Shown here: positions 23,908 to 33,171 of the stretch, piece after piece | Layout: every line of letters begins with the position of its first letter | How positions within the stretch are numbered: position 1 is the stretch's first letter | Assembly: GCA_049522195.1 (NCBI GenBank) | Contig: JBEKOB010000019.1 | Location: 1-58,471, forward strand | Reading direction: 5' to 3' | DNA length: 58,471 bases | Source: UBA9647 sp049522195 | Lineage (GTDB): Bacteria > Bacteroidota > Ignavibacteria > UBA10030 | Position numbers and translations under genes: made by a program | Notes under the pieces: generated by a model | What the model saw: the letters and a program-made list of their open reading frames with translations, nothing else | Database searches by the model: none | What the model was told of the DNA's origin: nothing

Positions 23908-25065
23908 TCAGTGGCCACCGACGTGAATCACGTCGTCACCGAATTTCTTTCGGATCTTATCGACGGCATCGAGCATGTTGGTCCGTTTCTGGCTCTCGGG
24001 GAAAAGAGAGAGCTCGAGCTGGCTTTCGTCGACAAGGTTTGAAGCGCGCACGCCGAGGAGACGGATAGCGATTCGCCGTGTATACGACTCCTCGAGCAAC
24101 TCACACATTGTCTTGAAAACAATCGTGTCGTCGTCTGTCGGCTCGATCGAGGTTGCCCGCGTGATCGTGTCGAAATCCGCATACCGTAGCTTCAGTGTGA
24201 ATGTGCGTGCTTTCAGATGCCGGTACCGAAGCGACGCACAGACTTCCTCAGTGAGCGAGAAGAGGATCTTGTGCAACTCCTCCCGGTCCGAGATGTCGTG
24301 GGCGAAGGTTTCCTCGTTGCCGATACTCTTTCGTTCATGCTCCGTCGAGAGTTCTTCAGGCCCCAGACCGTTGGCGACATCGTGAATCCACAATCCGTGT
24401 TTCCCGAGAATGCGCTCGAGCTTCTCTTTTGGAATCTTCTGAAGATCCGCCACCAACGCAAAACCTTTTCTCCGAAGAACCTCACCGGTTTTCTTCCCGA
24501 CCCCCGGTATGGCATCGACCGGCAACGGTGCAAGGAATTCCCGTTCGGTTCCATGCGGAACGAAGATGACGCCTGCCGGTTTCACCGTCTGTGCGGCGAT
24601 TTTTGCGACCGCTTTGTTTGAAGCCAAAGCAATAGTGCATGGAAGTTGAAATTCTTTCCAGACAATGTGTTGAAGGATTTTGATGAATCCGGGAAGGTCA
24701 TTGTGATAGAGGACCTCGCAGCCAGTCAGGTCGAAGTACATCTCATCGATCGAGGCGCGTTCGACGACAGGAGCCAGTTCAAGGATCCGTTCGTAGAGCT
24801 TGTTGGAGTACTTCGTGTAGTCGCCGAACCGTCCGCGGACTATCGTCAGGTGAGGGCAAAGGCGCAATGCGGTTGCCGTCGGCATCGCAGAGCGGACCCC
24901 GAAGGCCCGCGCCTCATAGGAGGCTGAAGCGACGACCCCGCGACCGGTGGGAGTGCCGCCGACGACAACGGGTTTCCCCATCAGTGATGGATCCTTGATC
25001 CGCTCGACTGAGACGTAGAAACAATCAAGATCCAGATGTGCGATATAACGTTTCGGGACCGACAT
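23908..25065 (-). CDS. dinB: DNA polymerase IV (Y-family translesion polymerase)
   Basis: DinB copies damaged templates at the cost of fidelity. The 385-residue product has the catalytic N-terminus HLDLDCFYVSVE (first metal Asp), KPVVVGG, ASYEARAFGVRSAMP, and the palm motif ASIDEMYFDLTG (second catalytic Asp-Glu). HhH thumb residues follow (DAIPGVGKKTGEVLRRKG), then the little-finger domain with KSIGNEETFAHD. The C-terminus lacks a clear beta-clamp motif of the QxxLxLF kind at the very end, but SQLELSLFPE near residue 355 fits one. It follows a GNAT gene by 16 bp. Confidence 0.97.
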   Translation of the reverse strand: MSVPKRYIAHLDLDCFYVSVERIKDPSLMGKPVVVGGTPTGRGVVASASYEARAFGVRSAMPTATALRLCPHLTIVRGRFGDYTKYSNKLYERILELAPVVERASIDEMYFDLTGCEVLYHNDLPGFIKILQHIVWKEFQLPCTIALASNKAVAKIAAQTVKPAGVIFVPHGTEREFLAPLPVDAIPGVGKKTGEVLRRKGFALVADLQKIPKEKLERILGKHGLWIHDVANGLGPEELSTEHERKSIGNEETFAHDISDREELHKILFSLTEEVCASLRYRHLKARTFTLKLRYADFDTITRATSIEPTDDDTIVFKTMCELLEESYTRRIAIRLLGVRASNLVDESQLELSLFPESQKRTNMLDAVDKIRKKFGDDVIHVGGH

Positions 25066-25081
25066 GACTCAAAGCAGCAAT

Positions 25082-25597
25082 TCACGGTGTACGGTGACGG
25101 GAGGCGGAAGCAAGCTGAGCCAGAGGCTCGGCTGTGATACGATACACTGTCCATGTATCCATCGGTTTGGCGCCGAGCGATTTGTAGAATCCGATCGCAG
25201 GTTCGTTCCAGTTCAGGACCGCCCATTCGAGACGCCCGCATTTTCGATCAAGCGCTATCCGGGCAAGGGTGGCGAGAAGCGCTTTGCCGATTCCTTTGCC
25301 GCGGAGAGACGGCCGGACATATAAATCCTCCAGGTACAGTCCCGGGCGTCCCAGGAATGTTGAGTATGAATGGAAGAACAATGCATAGCCGACTGGATTG
25401 TTTTCATAGTGAGCAAGAAGCACCTCGGCGTAGGGGCGTTCGCCGAACAGTGTTTCCGTGAGAATCTCTTCTGTTGCGACCACCTCATGGGCAAGGCGTT
25501 CGTACTCTGCGAGTTCCTTGATGAGTGCCAAAATGACCGGGATATCGCTTTTGGTCGCCGGAACGATGCGGAGTCTGTCTTCTGGATTTGTTGCCAT
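25082..25597 (-). CDS. GNAT-family N-acetyltransferase (SSAT-like)
   Basis: This 171-residue acetyltransferase uses acetyl-CoA to modify an amine. It shows LRIVPATKSDIPVILALIKE, the strand pair NNPVGYALFFHSYSTFLGRP, LYLEDLYVRPSLRGKGIGKA (the acetyl-CoA binding motif R-x-x-G-x-G/A) and the C-terminal LEWAVLNWNEPAIGFYKSLG. The order and the WNEPAIxFYKSLGA motif resemble spermidine/spermine or thialysine acetyltransferases (SSAT group), so a diamine or thialysine substrate is possible. It is preceded by the trypsin-like lipoprotein gene (31-bp gap) and followed by dinB. Confidence 0.88.
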   Translation of the reverse strand: MATNPEDRLRIVPATKSDIPVILALIKELAEYERLAHEVVATEEILTETLFGERPYAEVLLAHYENNPVGYALFFHSYSTFLGRPGLYLEDLYVRPSLRGKGIGKALLATLARIALDRKCGRLEWAVLNWNEPAIGFYKSLGAKPMDTWTVYRITAEPLAQLASASRHRTP

Positions 25598-25628
25598 CTA
25601 AGTTTTTGATTCAGGTGAACGGAACGAG

Positions 25629-26696
25629 TTACTTCGCTTTGGTCTCTTTCTTGGGAGGACTGATCCATGATGTCAGGTCGTATCCTTGCTGTGCAAGGTG
25701 GGAACGGCTCTTCTCTATGAAAGCAACTATCGCCTCAGTCGGTATTGCAACGGCGATGCCCTGCTGGATCTCGGCTTTCCTCTGGACAAACACGTCGCCA
25801 CGATACGGTTCGATGGGATCGTATTCGACGTCCCCGTCCTTCCACGGTGTGAGAACGTAGCTCGTCTGGGCCGGAATCATCTTGATCATTCCGACGAGCT
25901 CGAAATTCGGCACCCCATCACGAATCGCAAGAGCGATGGAGCCGCTGGCGCCGGGAGAGACGACCGCGTCGACGACGAACGATCCCTGCGGTCTTGCCGA
26001 GAGACTGACGATCCCCTTTGTGACCATTCTGTATCCCGCCGGATATCCGAAAACATAGACGAAGGAGCCCCATTCGAGCTCTTTCGCTCTTCCGAGTGGG
26101 TAGCTGAACACCTTGAGGAGTGTAGATTGCTGCGGCTCAATTTTCTGTCCGAGGATTGCCAGGTCTGCAGTGCGGTCAAACGCGAGAACGTCGAGCGCGA
26201 TTCCACCGCCGACCTCATTGATGAGGAAGATCATCTGGTTGGCCTTGATGGAGATGCTCCGGATGAAAGGAGTTGTTCGATAGTCCGATCCCACATAATG
26301 CGTAATAACGGTATCGGAGAAGTCGACGACGTGTCCGCAGGTCATGAGAGCGAATTTGGAATTGTCTTTGTAAATCACGGTCCCGGTCCCGGCAGTCGAA
26401 TGGTGCTGGTACGCCGCGTACGCTTCCTGGCGATCCAGAAAATCGCCGGTGATATCCGAGACGCGGACAGAATCTTCGCGGCGGAACGAGTAGGTCTTGT
26501 AATGCACCATAATCGTGACGCGCTTAACAGTCTGGGCTATCTCCTCAAGCTGCTGAGAGCAAGCTTTATATGGAAATTCCGAATCATAGAGCCCATCGTT
26601 GAGTGTCGGATAGGCCTCTTTCAAGACGTAGGAGGAGCAGGACAGCAAAACGAAAGAAAGGGAAACCAACATGAGAAGAGAGACAACTTGTTTCAT
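25629..26696 (-). CDS. Trypsin-like serine protease lipoprotein
   Basis: The 355-residue protein has a lipoprotein signal (MKQVVSLLMLVSLSFVLLSC, lipid Cys20) and a chymotrypsin-fold domain. The candidate triad is His122 (LMTCGHVVD), Asp178 (RTADLAIL) and Ser251 (SPGASGS, for the usual GNSGG). The order and spacing match HtrA/trypsin-like bacterial proteases, but no PDZ domain follows, and the protein ends with a charged ISPPKKETKAK tail. It is probably anchored to a membrane facing the periplasm. Substrates are unknown. It lies in a minus-strand run with OsmC upstream and GNAT-dinB downstream. Confidence 0.85.
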   Translation of the reverse strand: MKQVVSLLMLVSLSFVLLSCSSYVLKEAYPTLNDGLYDSEFPYKACSQQLEEIAQTVKRVTIMVHYKTYSFRREDSVRVSDITGDFLDRQEAYAAYQHHSTAGTGTVIYKDNSKFALMTCGHVVDFSDTVITHYVGSDYRTTPFIRSISIKANQMIFLINEVGGGIALDVLAFDRTADLAILGQKIEPQQSTLLKVFSYPLGRAKELEWGSFVYVFGYPAGYRMVTKGIVSLSARPQGSFVVDAVVSPGASGSIALAIRDGVPNFELVGMIKMIPAQTSYVLTPWKDGDVEYDPIEPYRGDVFVQRKAEIQQGIAVAIPTEAIVAFIEKSRSHLAQQGYDLTSWISPPKKETKAK

Positions 26697-26758
26697 TGCG
26701 GGCTCCTGTTCTCACCGAACATGAATGCGAGACCTCTCCCGTAGGGGAGGAGGCGGTG

Positions 26759-27169
26759 TCAATCAGGATACGAGAATGTCACGTCGAGTGTTACGTCAGG
26801 GTGAAGGCTCTTCGCAACGGGGCACGTCCGGGCCGTGTGTTCAAGTTTCCCACGGTACTCTCGCGGGATTCCACGCGGAAAATCTATCTTCACAACGATG
26901 CGCGCGATCCGGCGCGGTGCATCTGTGCTCATATGCTTTTCGGCGTAAACCTTCGTCCCGTCCAGACTGACCTTGTCCCGCTGGGCCACCATCCCCATAG
27001 TGGTCACCTTACACGTTGCCAGAGCGGTGACGACAAGGTCGGTTGGAGAAAAACTCTCTCCACGTCCCTGATTGTCGGTCGGGGCATCAGTGACGAGCTC
27101 AACGCGGCTCGGTCCGTGGCTGGCTTTGCATCGAAGCTTGCCAAGGTACTCAAATGATTGGGGGACCAT
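26759..27169 (-). CDS. OsmC/Ohr-family protein
   Basis: From the ATG at 27169 (AAGGAG six bases upstream) the product is 136 residues and belongs to the OsmC superfamily of thiol peroxidases: GESFSPTDLVVTALATCKVTTMGMVAQ carries the first active-site Cys, and LEHTARTCPVAKSLHPDV the second. These two cysteines reduce organic hydroperoxides in OsmC/Ohr. It is closer to the YhfA/OsmC-like branch than to Ohr. An in-frame extension to 27433 over the valS 3' end is not real. Confidence 0.92.
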   Translation of the reverse strand: MVPQSFEYLGKLRCKASHGPSRVELVTDAPTDNQGRGESFSPTDLVVTALATCKVTTMGMVAQRDKVSLDGTKVYAEKHMSTDAPRRIARIVVKIDFPRGIPREYRGKLEHTARTCPVAKSLHPDVTLDVTFSYPD

Positions 27170-27230
27170 GAGAACTCCTTCGGAGGAGAGCAGTGGGGTG
27201 TCAGGGACACACCGGTTGCTGAAACTCAGG

Positions 27231-29942
27231 TTAGGAGAGGTGCTCCACGTTCGTTCGGAGCTTCTCGATCGTTGCCTTGAAAGCAGCGAGTTTCTCGCGC
27301 TCGCGGTCGACCACCTCTTTTGGAGCCCGATCAACAAACGAGGAATTTGCGAGCTTCCGCTCCGTCGCCTCAACCGCCTGTTGAAGACGCGCGATTTCTT
27401 TCTCGAGCCGGGCGCGTTCCGCTCCGAGGTCAATCAGCCCCTCGAGTGGAACGAAGATCTCCGATCCGTCGACCACAGCGCTTGAGGCAAGCTTCGGCTT
27501 CGCAGCGAACGCCAGGATCTCGATCCCCGAGACGCGGGCGAGCTTTTGCAGGTATTTGTTATACGTCTGGAATATCTCTTCGCTTGTCCCATCCGCCAGC
27601 CGGACCTGAAGCCTGATTTCTTTCGACGGAGCGATGTTGTTTTCTCCGCGGATATTCCGAACAGCGTTGATCACGTTCTGGACGAACGCCATCTCGTCTT
27701 CCGTCTTCTGGTCAATCCAGCGTTCATCGACAGCCGGGAAGGATGTTCTCATCAGGGATTGACCACGGCGCTCGGTGAGGTGCTGCCAAAGCTCCTCTGT
27801 AACAAACGGCATAACAGGGTGGAGCAAGCGGAGGGCCTGGTCGAACACCCAGAGGGCACGGGCAAGGACAATTTTCTTCGTCTCCGCCGGCTCGTCTCCG
27901 TAGAACCGTGTCTTCACGAGCTCCACGTACCAATCGCAGAAATCATGCCAGATGAAGTCGTAGAGGACCTTGCTTGATTCGTTCAGATGGAATTCCGTCA
28001 GCGTGGAATTGAAGTGCCCGATTGCATGATGGAGGCGCGAAAGAATCCACCGATCGGCTAGATCGAGCTCGGTTTCGGGGAGCGAAGCGAGGTCGGTCTC
28101 GGCAGAGCCGAACAGCTCCGCTTTGTTCATCAGAAGGAAACGCCCGGCGTTCCAGATTTTGTTTGCGAAGTTCCTGCCGATCTCGCACTTCTCGTTTGAG
28201 AAGAGCACGTCCTGACCGAGAGGAGAGAGAAACGCGATCGTAAACCGGAGCGCATCAGCGCCGTACTGATCGATGACGTCGAGCGGGTCGGGCGAATTGC
28301 CGAGCGACTTGCTCATCTTGCGTCCTTCGGCGTCGCGGATGATGCTTGTGAAGTACACGTCGCGGTATGGAATCAACTCATCGTCTGTCGCACGCGGCGT
28401 GCCGTTAAGCCCCGGTTCGCCCCTCATAAATTCCATATTTGCCATGATCATGCGAGCAACCCAGAAGAAGATAATATCGGGTGCGGTGACGAGTGTGCTC
28501 GTCGGATTGAAATAGCGCAGGTCGTCATTGTCGTGCGGCCAGCCGAGGATGGAGAATGGCCAGAGCCACGAGGAGAACCATGTGTCGAGCACATCTTCAT
28601 CCTGTCTCAGCGTGACGCTTGCATCGAGTCCGAGCTTTGCTCTCGCCTCATCTTCGTTACGCGCAGCAGTGAACGTGCCGTCGGTCGTGTAGTACACGGG
28701 AATGCGATGTCCCCACCAGATCTGTCGCGAGATACACCAGTCGCGGATGTTGGTCATCCAGTGGTCATACACTTTTTCCCACCGCTGCGGATGAAAACGA
28801 ACCTTTCCTTCGCGCACCACGCGCAATGCCGGCTCGGCCAGCGGCTTCATCTTCACGAACCATTGATCGGAAAGATACGGCTCGATCACCGTGTGACAGC
28901 GGTAGCATTTCCCCACATTGTGCGTGTACGGTTCGACCTTGACGAGGAATCCCTGTTCCTCGAGATCGTGCACAACCTTCTTGCGCGCCGCGAAACGATC
29001 GATGCCGGAATACTGGTGAGGCACGGACGTGTTCAGGAACCCTTTTTCATCAAGGATATTGATCTGTTCCAGATTGTGACGCTGACCGATCAGAAAATCG
29101 TTGGGATCGTGCGCGGGGGTGACCTTCACCATTCCTGTCCCGAATGTCTCATCCACATAATCATCAGCGATGATCGGAATCCTGCGCCCGACCAGTGGGA
29201 GGAGGGCATGCTTTCCGATCAGAGCCTTATACCTTGCATCATGCGGATTCACCGCGATTGCACTGTCGCCGAGCATTGTCTCCGGACGGGTTGTGGCCAC
29301 GATGGCGAACTCGTTCGTCCCTTCTATCGGGTAGCGGATGTGCCACAGATTTCCGTTGGACTCAGCGTGGTCAACTTCATCATCGCTCAGAGCAGTCTGA
29401 TGGAAGGTGCACCAGTTGACGATGTACTTTCCCCGGTAAACCAACCCCTTATCGAACATCCGGACGAAGACTTCCTTCACAGCATCGGACAGTCCTTCGT
29501 CCATGGTGAACCGCTCGCGCTCCCAATCGCACGAGGTTCCGAGCTTTCTCAGCTGCTTGATGATCGTGCCGCCGTACTGTTCCTTCCATTGCCAGACACG
29601 TTCCACGAATTTCTCTCGACCGAGGTCGTGGCGCTTGATGCCGTCTTTGGCAAGAGCTTTCTCGACTGCGTTCTGGGTCGCTATACCAGCGTGATCCGTT
29701 CCCGGAACCCAGCACGCCTCAAACCCTAGCATACGCTTCCACCGGACAAGAATATCCTGAATCGTATTGTTCAGGACGTGCCCCATGGTCAGGATGCCGG
29801 TGATGTTGGGCGGTGGGATGACAACGGTGTACGGTGTGCGATTCTTGTTGACGGTCGCATGAAAGAGGTTGTGCGATTCCCAGTACTCGTACCACTTATC
29901 CTCAACGTCTTTTGGGTTATATGCTTTTGACAGTTCTTGCAT
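27231..29942 (-). CDS. valS: Valyl-tRNA synthetase
   Basis: ValRS charges tRNA-Val and edits threonine. The 903-residue protein has the class I HIGH-type motif in PPNITGILTMGHVLNNT, the large CP1 editing domain (ATTRPETMLGDSAIAVNP, GTGMVKVTPAHDPNDF), KMSKSLGNSPDPLDVID near residue 520, an anticodon-binding domain, and the C-terminal coiled coil (DLGAERARLEKEIARLQQAV) diagnostic for ValRS over IleRS. The start at 29942 begins MQELSKAYNPKDVEDKWYEYW; the in-frame extension to 29993 is not needed. It follows a small lipoprotein gene by 82 bp. Confidence 0.98.
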   Translation of the reverse strand: MQELSKAYNPKDVEDKWYEYWESHNLFHATVNKNRTPYTVVIPPPNITGILTMGHVLNNTIQDILVRWKRMLGFEACWVPGTDHAGIATQNAVEKALAKDGIKRHDLGREKFVERVWQWKEQYGGTIIKQLRKLGTSCDWERERFTMDEGLSDAVKEVFVRMFDKGLVYRGKYIVNWCTFHQTALSDDEVDHAESNGNLWHIRYPIEGTNEFAIVATTRPETMLGDSAIAVNPHDARYKALIGKHALLPLVGRRIPIIADDYVDETFGTGMVKVTPAHDPNDFLIGQRHNLEQINILDEKGFLNTSVPHQYSGIDRFAARKKVVHDLEEQGFLVKVEPYTHNVGKCYRCHTVIEPYLSDQWFVKMKPLAEPALRVVREGKVRFHPQRWEKVYDHWMTNIRDWCISRQIWWGHRIPVYYTTDGTFTAARNEDEARAKLGLDASVTLRQDEDVLDTWFSSWLWPFSILGWPHDNDDLRYFNPTSTLVTAPDIIFFWVARMIMANMEFMRGEPGLNGTPRATDDELIPYRDVYFTSIIRDAEGRKMSKSLGNSPDPLDVIDQYGADALRFTIAFLSPLGQDVLFSNEKCEIGRNFANKIWNAGRFLLMNKAELFGSAETDLASLPETELDLADRWILSRLHHAIGHFNSTLTEFHLNESSKVLYDFIWHDFCDWYVELVKTRFYGDEPAETKKIVLARALWVFDQALRLLHPVMPFVTEELWQHLTERRGQSLMRTSFPAVDERWIDQKTEDEMAFVQNVINAVRNIRGENNIAPSKEIRLQVRLADGTSEEIFQTYNKYLQKLARVSGIEILAFAAKPKLASSAVVDGSEIFVPLEGLIDLGAERARLEKEIARLQQAVEATERKLANSSFVDRAPKEVVDREREKLAAFKATIEKLRTNVEHLS

Positions 29943-30024
29943 TACAGTTCTTTGGGAAAGATGATGAGAAAAAAAGGGGAGCTCAGAAGCCACCCGGAGA
30001 TCGACGAACGCAGATATCTTCGGC

Positions 30025-30495
30025 TCAGTTATTTGATATGTGCGTTGGTATTGTCCTTATTGCCTGGAATTTTCCTTCGGCAGTCAAAGCGATGAACGTT
30101 GACCACATCCACCTGCCGGTGATGCTATCCGCTGAGACTGTCCCCTGCAGGAACACGTTGTTGTCGACCCAGCCGGGGTTCAGGTTGATCGAGATCGACG
30201 ATTTCTGAATTGTCCCCGTCAAGTTGCCCGTTCCTACCTGAGGACCTACCTTTTCTGAAGGGAGGACCTCAACAAAAGACCATGTCCCGCTGACGGATGT
30301 CGTGTCAATGCCTACCAACGTCATGGTGCCGCTCACCGCAAGGTCCCCTTTGGAGTTGTAGGCCTTGTAGATGTATTTGTCGGGCACACCCCCGGGTTGC
30401 TGACTTTCAACAGGCTGCTCACCCCTATCGGTGCAGGCAACGAAGGGAAGAAAGAGCGTCAACACGAACAACCAGGGAAATCGCCGCGAAGACAT
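30025..30495 (-). CDS. Small lipoprotein, hypothetical
   Basis: A 156-residue protein with a lipoprotein signal (MSSRRFPWLFVLTLFLPFVAC, lipid Cys21) followed by a short linker and a beta-rich domain with repeated Gly/Ser/Thr strands (SGTMTLVGIDTTSVSGTWSF, GTGNLTGTIQKSSISINLNP, GTVSADSITGRWMWSTF). The alternating GTW/GxW pattern suggests a small beta-barrel or calycin-like fold that holds a ligand. I do not recognise a named family. It lies between the M23 peptidase gene and valS on the same strand. Confidence 0.75.
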   Translation of the reverse strand: MSSRRFPWLFVLTLFLPFVACTDRGEQPVESQQPGGVPDKYIYKAYNSKGDLAVSGTMTLVGIDTTSVSGTWSFVEVLPSEKVGPQVGTGNLTGTIQKSSISINLNPGWVDNNVFLQGTVSADSITGRWMWSTFIALTAEGKFQAIRTIPTHISNN

Positions 30496-30659
30496 TGGGC
30501 ACTCCCCTCACACACGTGCTGCGGTTTTTCGTTGGACATTCATCGAGAACGATCGCGACTGCTTCTGGTAAGAATTAACGAAAAATCCACGTGTAAATCA
30601 ACGAGTGCCCGTTGAGGAGACGTGCAAATGAGGAACAAAGACGGAGAGAATGTTTGGAT

Positions 30660-31847
30660 TTACCGTGCGGGAGATACGCCGATGACGAGAATTGCGGCCA
30701 GTGTCGATTCGTTTCCAGCGAGGTCCCACGTGACGATTTTCAGCTCGTGGTCGCCAGGTTGGAGCTCCGAGGCCTCAATCGATCCTGCTCCTTCCGGGAG
30801 ACGATTGTAGAATGAAAGGCGATTGCCGGATTCGATGTAGAGTTTTTCAAATCGTCCTTTCTTTAAGCGGAGCAGGTTCTTGTCATAGTACGCAAGTACC
30901 TGGTGCGCCTCGCTCTCAAGGAGAAATTTCTTGGCGGAACTGAAAAGAAGTTGACCATCGACATACATCTCGAACCTGTACACGCCGGTTCTGTACCGCA
31001 ACACGTCGGCCTGGTCAGTTGCGCGAACGCTGATTCCAACCGAGCCAGAGAGCCTCACGGGTTGAGAGAGTATGTAATCCCCTGATCCTTCTTTCTTCGC
31101 ATCGCTCACCCAGGTCCGGTGCTTTCCCTGGATCTTGGCTGATCCCGACAAGGGGGTAAACGCGACCATATGAAACACCGGCGGGACGACATCATTGATC
31201 GATGAGGAAATCTGAGGGAGGAGGAAGGGATTGATGGGGTTGAACGACGCGTCCCGGACTTCGAAGTGGAGGTGAGCTGATCCGATTCCCGTATTCCCCG
31301 TATGGGCGATCAGGTCTCCTTTTGAGACGCGGAACATCGAGCTGTCGATATCGATCTCGAGAGAGTATCGCCGGTTCTGTTTTTGAAGCTGCTTGACATA
31401 TTTCTCGACGGGGTCGCTGAACTTCTGAAGGTGGGCATACATCGTAACATAGCCATCGTTGTGCCGGAGATAGAGCATCTTTCCATATCCCCGGCGGGAG
31501 ATGAAGATACGGCATACATACCCGTCGCGGGAGGCATAGACCGGATATCCCGTCTGGTTGTTTGTCGAAATGTCAATCCCCTCGTGCAGGTGCGTTCGTC
31601 TATAGTCAGCAAAAGAAGAAGTAATGTTGGTGCTGGCATTCGTCGGCCAGATGTAGTCGCGCAAATCAGTCCGTAGCGTATCGAACGGAGCATAGATCTC
31701 GTCCATTCCCCTCGGCGCGGGTCGGCTGGCGTCGGTTGTATGGCCCGAAGCCGGAGGAATGTTTGTGCCTGAGAAAATCGTCACAAAGCACAAGAATGCG
31801 GTCGCAAGTGCCATCAGCGGTTGTCGACGGATCAAAGTATGCTCCAC
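30660..31847 (-). CDS. M23-family peptidase (LytM-type endopeptidase)
   Basis: The 395-residue protein has an N-terminal hydrophobic signal (about 10-30) and a LytM/M23 domain at about 60-190: THLHEGIDIST supplies the first zinc His and Asp, YVTMYAHLQ and HTGNTGIGSAHLHFEV the remaining ligands (HLH). M23 enzymes cut peptidoglycan cross-links, or act as inactive activators; all zinc ligands are present here, so activity is likely. The C-terminal 200 residues are beta-rich with no assigned domain. It starts 13 bp after the stop of a membrane protein gene and shares its operon. Confidence 0.92.
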   Translation of the reverse strand: MEHTLIRRQPLMALATAFLCFVTIFSGTNIPPASGHTTDASRPAPRGMDEIYAPFDTLRTDLRDYIWPTNASTNITSSFADYRRTHLHEGIDISTNNQTGYPVYASRDGYVCRIFISRRGYGKMLYLRHNDGYVTMYAHLQKFSDPVEKYVKQLQKQNRRYSLEIDIDSSMFRVSKGDLIAHTGNTGIGSAHLHFEVRDASFNPINPFLLPQISSSINDVVPPVFHMVAFTPLSGSAKIQGKHRTWVSDAKKEGSGDYILSQPVRLSGSVGISVRATDQADVLRYRTGVYRFEMYVDGQLLFSSAKKFLLESEAHQVLAYYDKNLLRLKKGRFEKLYIESGNRLSFYNRLPEGAGSIEASELQPGDHELKIVTWDLAGNESTLAAILVIGVSPAR

Positions 31848-31860
31848 GTGGTTGTGTGTG

Positions 31861-32238
31861 TCAAACCAATTTTCCCAGGACGTAACCGAATGTAATGCCG
31901 AACAGCAACGTGATGGTGATGACCCGATAGTTCAATACATCTTTGGAATATCCACGCTTTATTGCTATGATCGAGGCCACATAGCCGACCCCGTTGATCA
32001 GCCATAAGAAAGGAAGTGACAAGACGTGAGCGATCATAGGCCCGACAAACGGGAGGAATCCTATCCATGCAATCAATGCCGCGAACGCGTGTCCCAGGAC
32101 ACCGACGATCAGAACTGCGAGAGCGACGGCATTCTTGTCGATACTATAATAGAGCCCGGCGTAGATGAGAATGATAATGAGGATCCACGCCAGAAGCGCA
32201 ACTCGATAATTGCTGAGAAATTGTCTGATCCTGGTCAT
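31861..32238 (-). CDS. Integral membrane protein, hypothetical
   Basis: A 125-residue protein with four predicted spans: ALLAWILIIILIYAGLYY, VALAVLIVGVLGHAFAALIAW, HVLSLPFLWLINGVGYVASIIAI and VITITLLFGITFGYVLG. It has no recognised motif. It sits 14 bp after the fumarylacetoacetase-family gene and 13 bp before the M23 peptidase gene, so it is co-expressed with them. Co-occurrence with a peptidoglycan peptidase could point to an envelope role, but that is speculation. Confidence 0.7.
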   Translation of the reverse strand: MTRIRQFLSNYRVALLAWILIIILIYAGLYYSIDKNAVALAVLIVGVLGHAFAALIAWIGFLPFVGPMIAHVLSLPFLWLINGVGYVASIIAIKRGYSKDVLNYRVITITLLFGITFGYVLGKLV

Positions 32239-32252
32239 CGACTCGTGCGTGT

Positions 32253-32924
32253 TTACTGGACACTCACTCTTAGCGATGCTAGAACCATGCGATCGGAGGA
32301 GAGAAGCTGAGCTTCAAGCCGATCTCCGGATGCCGCTGCGGCAACTCCTTCCGGAGTCCCCGTAAAGATGATGTCGCCGCGTTCGAACGTGAAAAACTGT
32401 GAGATATAGGCTATAAGCTCATCGATCTTAAAAATGAAGTTGCTGGTGCTTGAATGCTGTCGCGTCGTACCGTTGACATCCAGTTTGATCTCGAGTGCAT
32501 TCGGATCGGCGACCTCTGTGGCTGGGACGAAATGCGAAATCGGTGCTGATGTGTCAAATCCCTTGGCGAGCGTCCAGGGTAGTCCCTTTTTCTTCGCATC
32601 GCTCTGGACATCGCGCAGCGTCATGTCCAGGCCGATACCGTATCCGGCAACGTGGTTCAGCGCATTCCCCTTGGAGATATCGTTTCCGCCGCGCCCAATG
32701 AGGACGGTCATTTCGACTTCGTGATGAAGATCCCTGGAGATGGATGGAATGCGGATTGTCCCACCTTCGCCGATGATCGCTGTTGCCGGTTTCAGGAAGA
32801 ATACCGGGGCCTCGGGTACCGCGGCGTTCATCTCTTTTGCATGATTGGCATAGTTCCTGCCGATGCAAAAGATCTTTCTTATCTCAATCGGTTCCGACGA
32901 GCCTATGAGGTGTGCAGTCGCCAT
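32253..32924 (-). CDS. Fumarylacetoacetate hydrolase family protein (FAHD1-like)
   Basis: The 223-residue enzyme shows IRKIFCIGRNYANHAKEMN, PVFFLKPATAIIGEGG, the metal-site motif HHEVEMTVLIG, GIGLDMTLRDVQS, GFDTSAPISHF and FTGTPEGVAAAASGD: the standard short FAH fold of the FAHD1/YcgM type. Related proteins act as acylpyruvases or oxaloacetate decarboxylases; substrate cannot be set from sequence. It begins the minus-strand unit FAH-membrane protein-M23 and has a well-formed promoter at 32957-32986. Ribosome site CCAGGCG is weak. Confidence 0.92.
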   Translation of the reverse strand: MATAHLIGSSEPIEIRKIFCIGRNYANHAKEMNAAVPEAPVFFLKPATAIIGEGGTIRIPSISRDLHHEVEMTVLIGRGGNDISKGNALNHVAGYGIGLDMTLRDVQSDAKKKGLPWTLAKGFDTSAPISHFVPATEVADPNALEIKLDVNGTTRQHSSTSNFIFKIDELIAYISQFFTFERGDIIFTGTPEGVAAAASGDRLEAQLLSSDRMVLASLRVSVQ

Positions 32925-32956
32925 CGCCTGGAAGTTGATCTCCTTGATAACTGCTA

Positions 32957-32986
32957 CAATATAGTCAAGGCGATTCTTTTTCGCAA
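32957..32986 (-). promoter_or_regulatory. Promoter of the FAH-membrane protein-M23 unit
   Basis: On the minus strand TTG (32986-32984), exactly 20 bp, TATATTG (32963-32957). It lies 32 bp upstream of the FAH start codon at 32924 and shares the spacing of the carA and gap promoters. Confidence 0.55.
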
Positions 32987-33117
32987 GAATAGCTTTTATG
33001 AGAGATCCGGGAATTGGTCGTGTGACGCCGGCGCGTCTTCAGCTCAATCGCGAGCTCGGAGATCTCCCGCCGTGCATGACCATGTGCAAGGGCTCCGCCC
33101 GCGCGCCAAGAATGTTG

Positions 33118-33148
33118 TTGTTCACCTGATGAAAAACAAGTATCTTAT
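33118..33148 (+). promoter_or_regulatory. Promoter of purM
   Basis: TTG (33118-33120), 20 bp, TATCTTAT (33141-33148), 23 bp upstream of the purM start codon. Same spacing as the neighbouring divergent FAH promoter. The short leader leaves room for the GGCGGA ribosome site. Confidence 0.5.
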
Positions 33149-33171
33149 TTCTTGAGTTTCAGGCGGAACGC

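Noticed and set aside
26733..26754. Terminator after the OsmC gene
   Set aside because: The CT/GA-rich stem (CCTCTCCC, GTA, GGGGAGG) is imperfect and no T tract follows on the minus strand.
28533..29729. Open reading frame of about 398 codons antisense to valS
   Set aside because: It lies wholly within a clear valS coding region on the other strand, has no recognisable domain, and reflects codon bias of the opposite strand.
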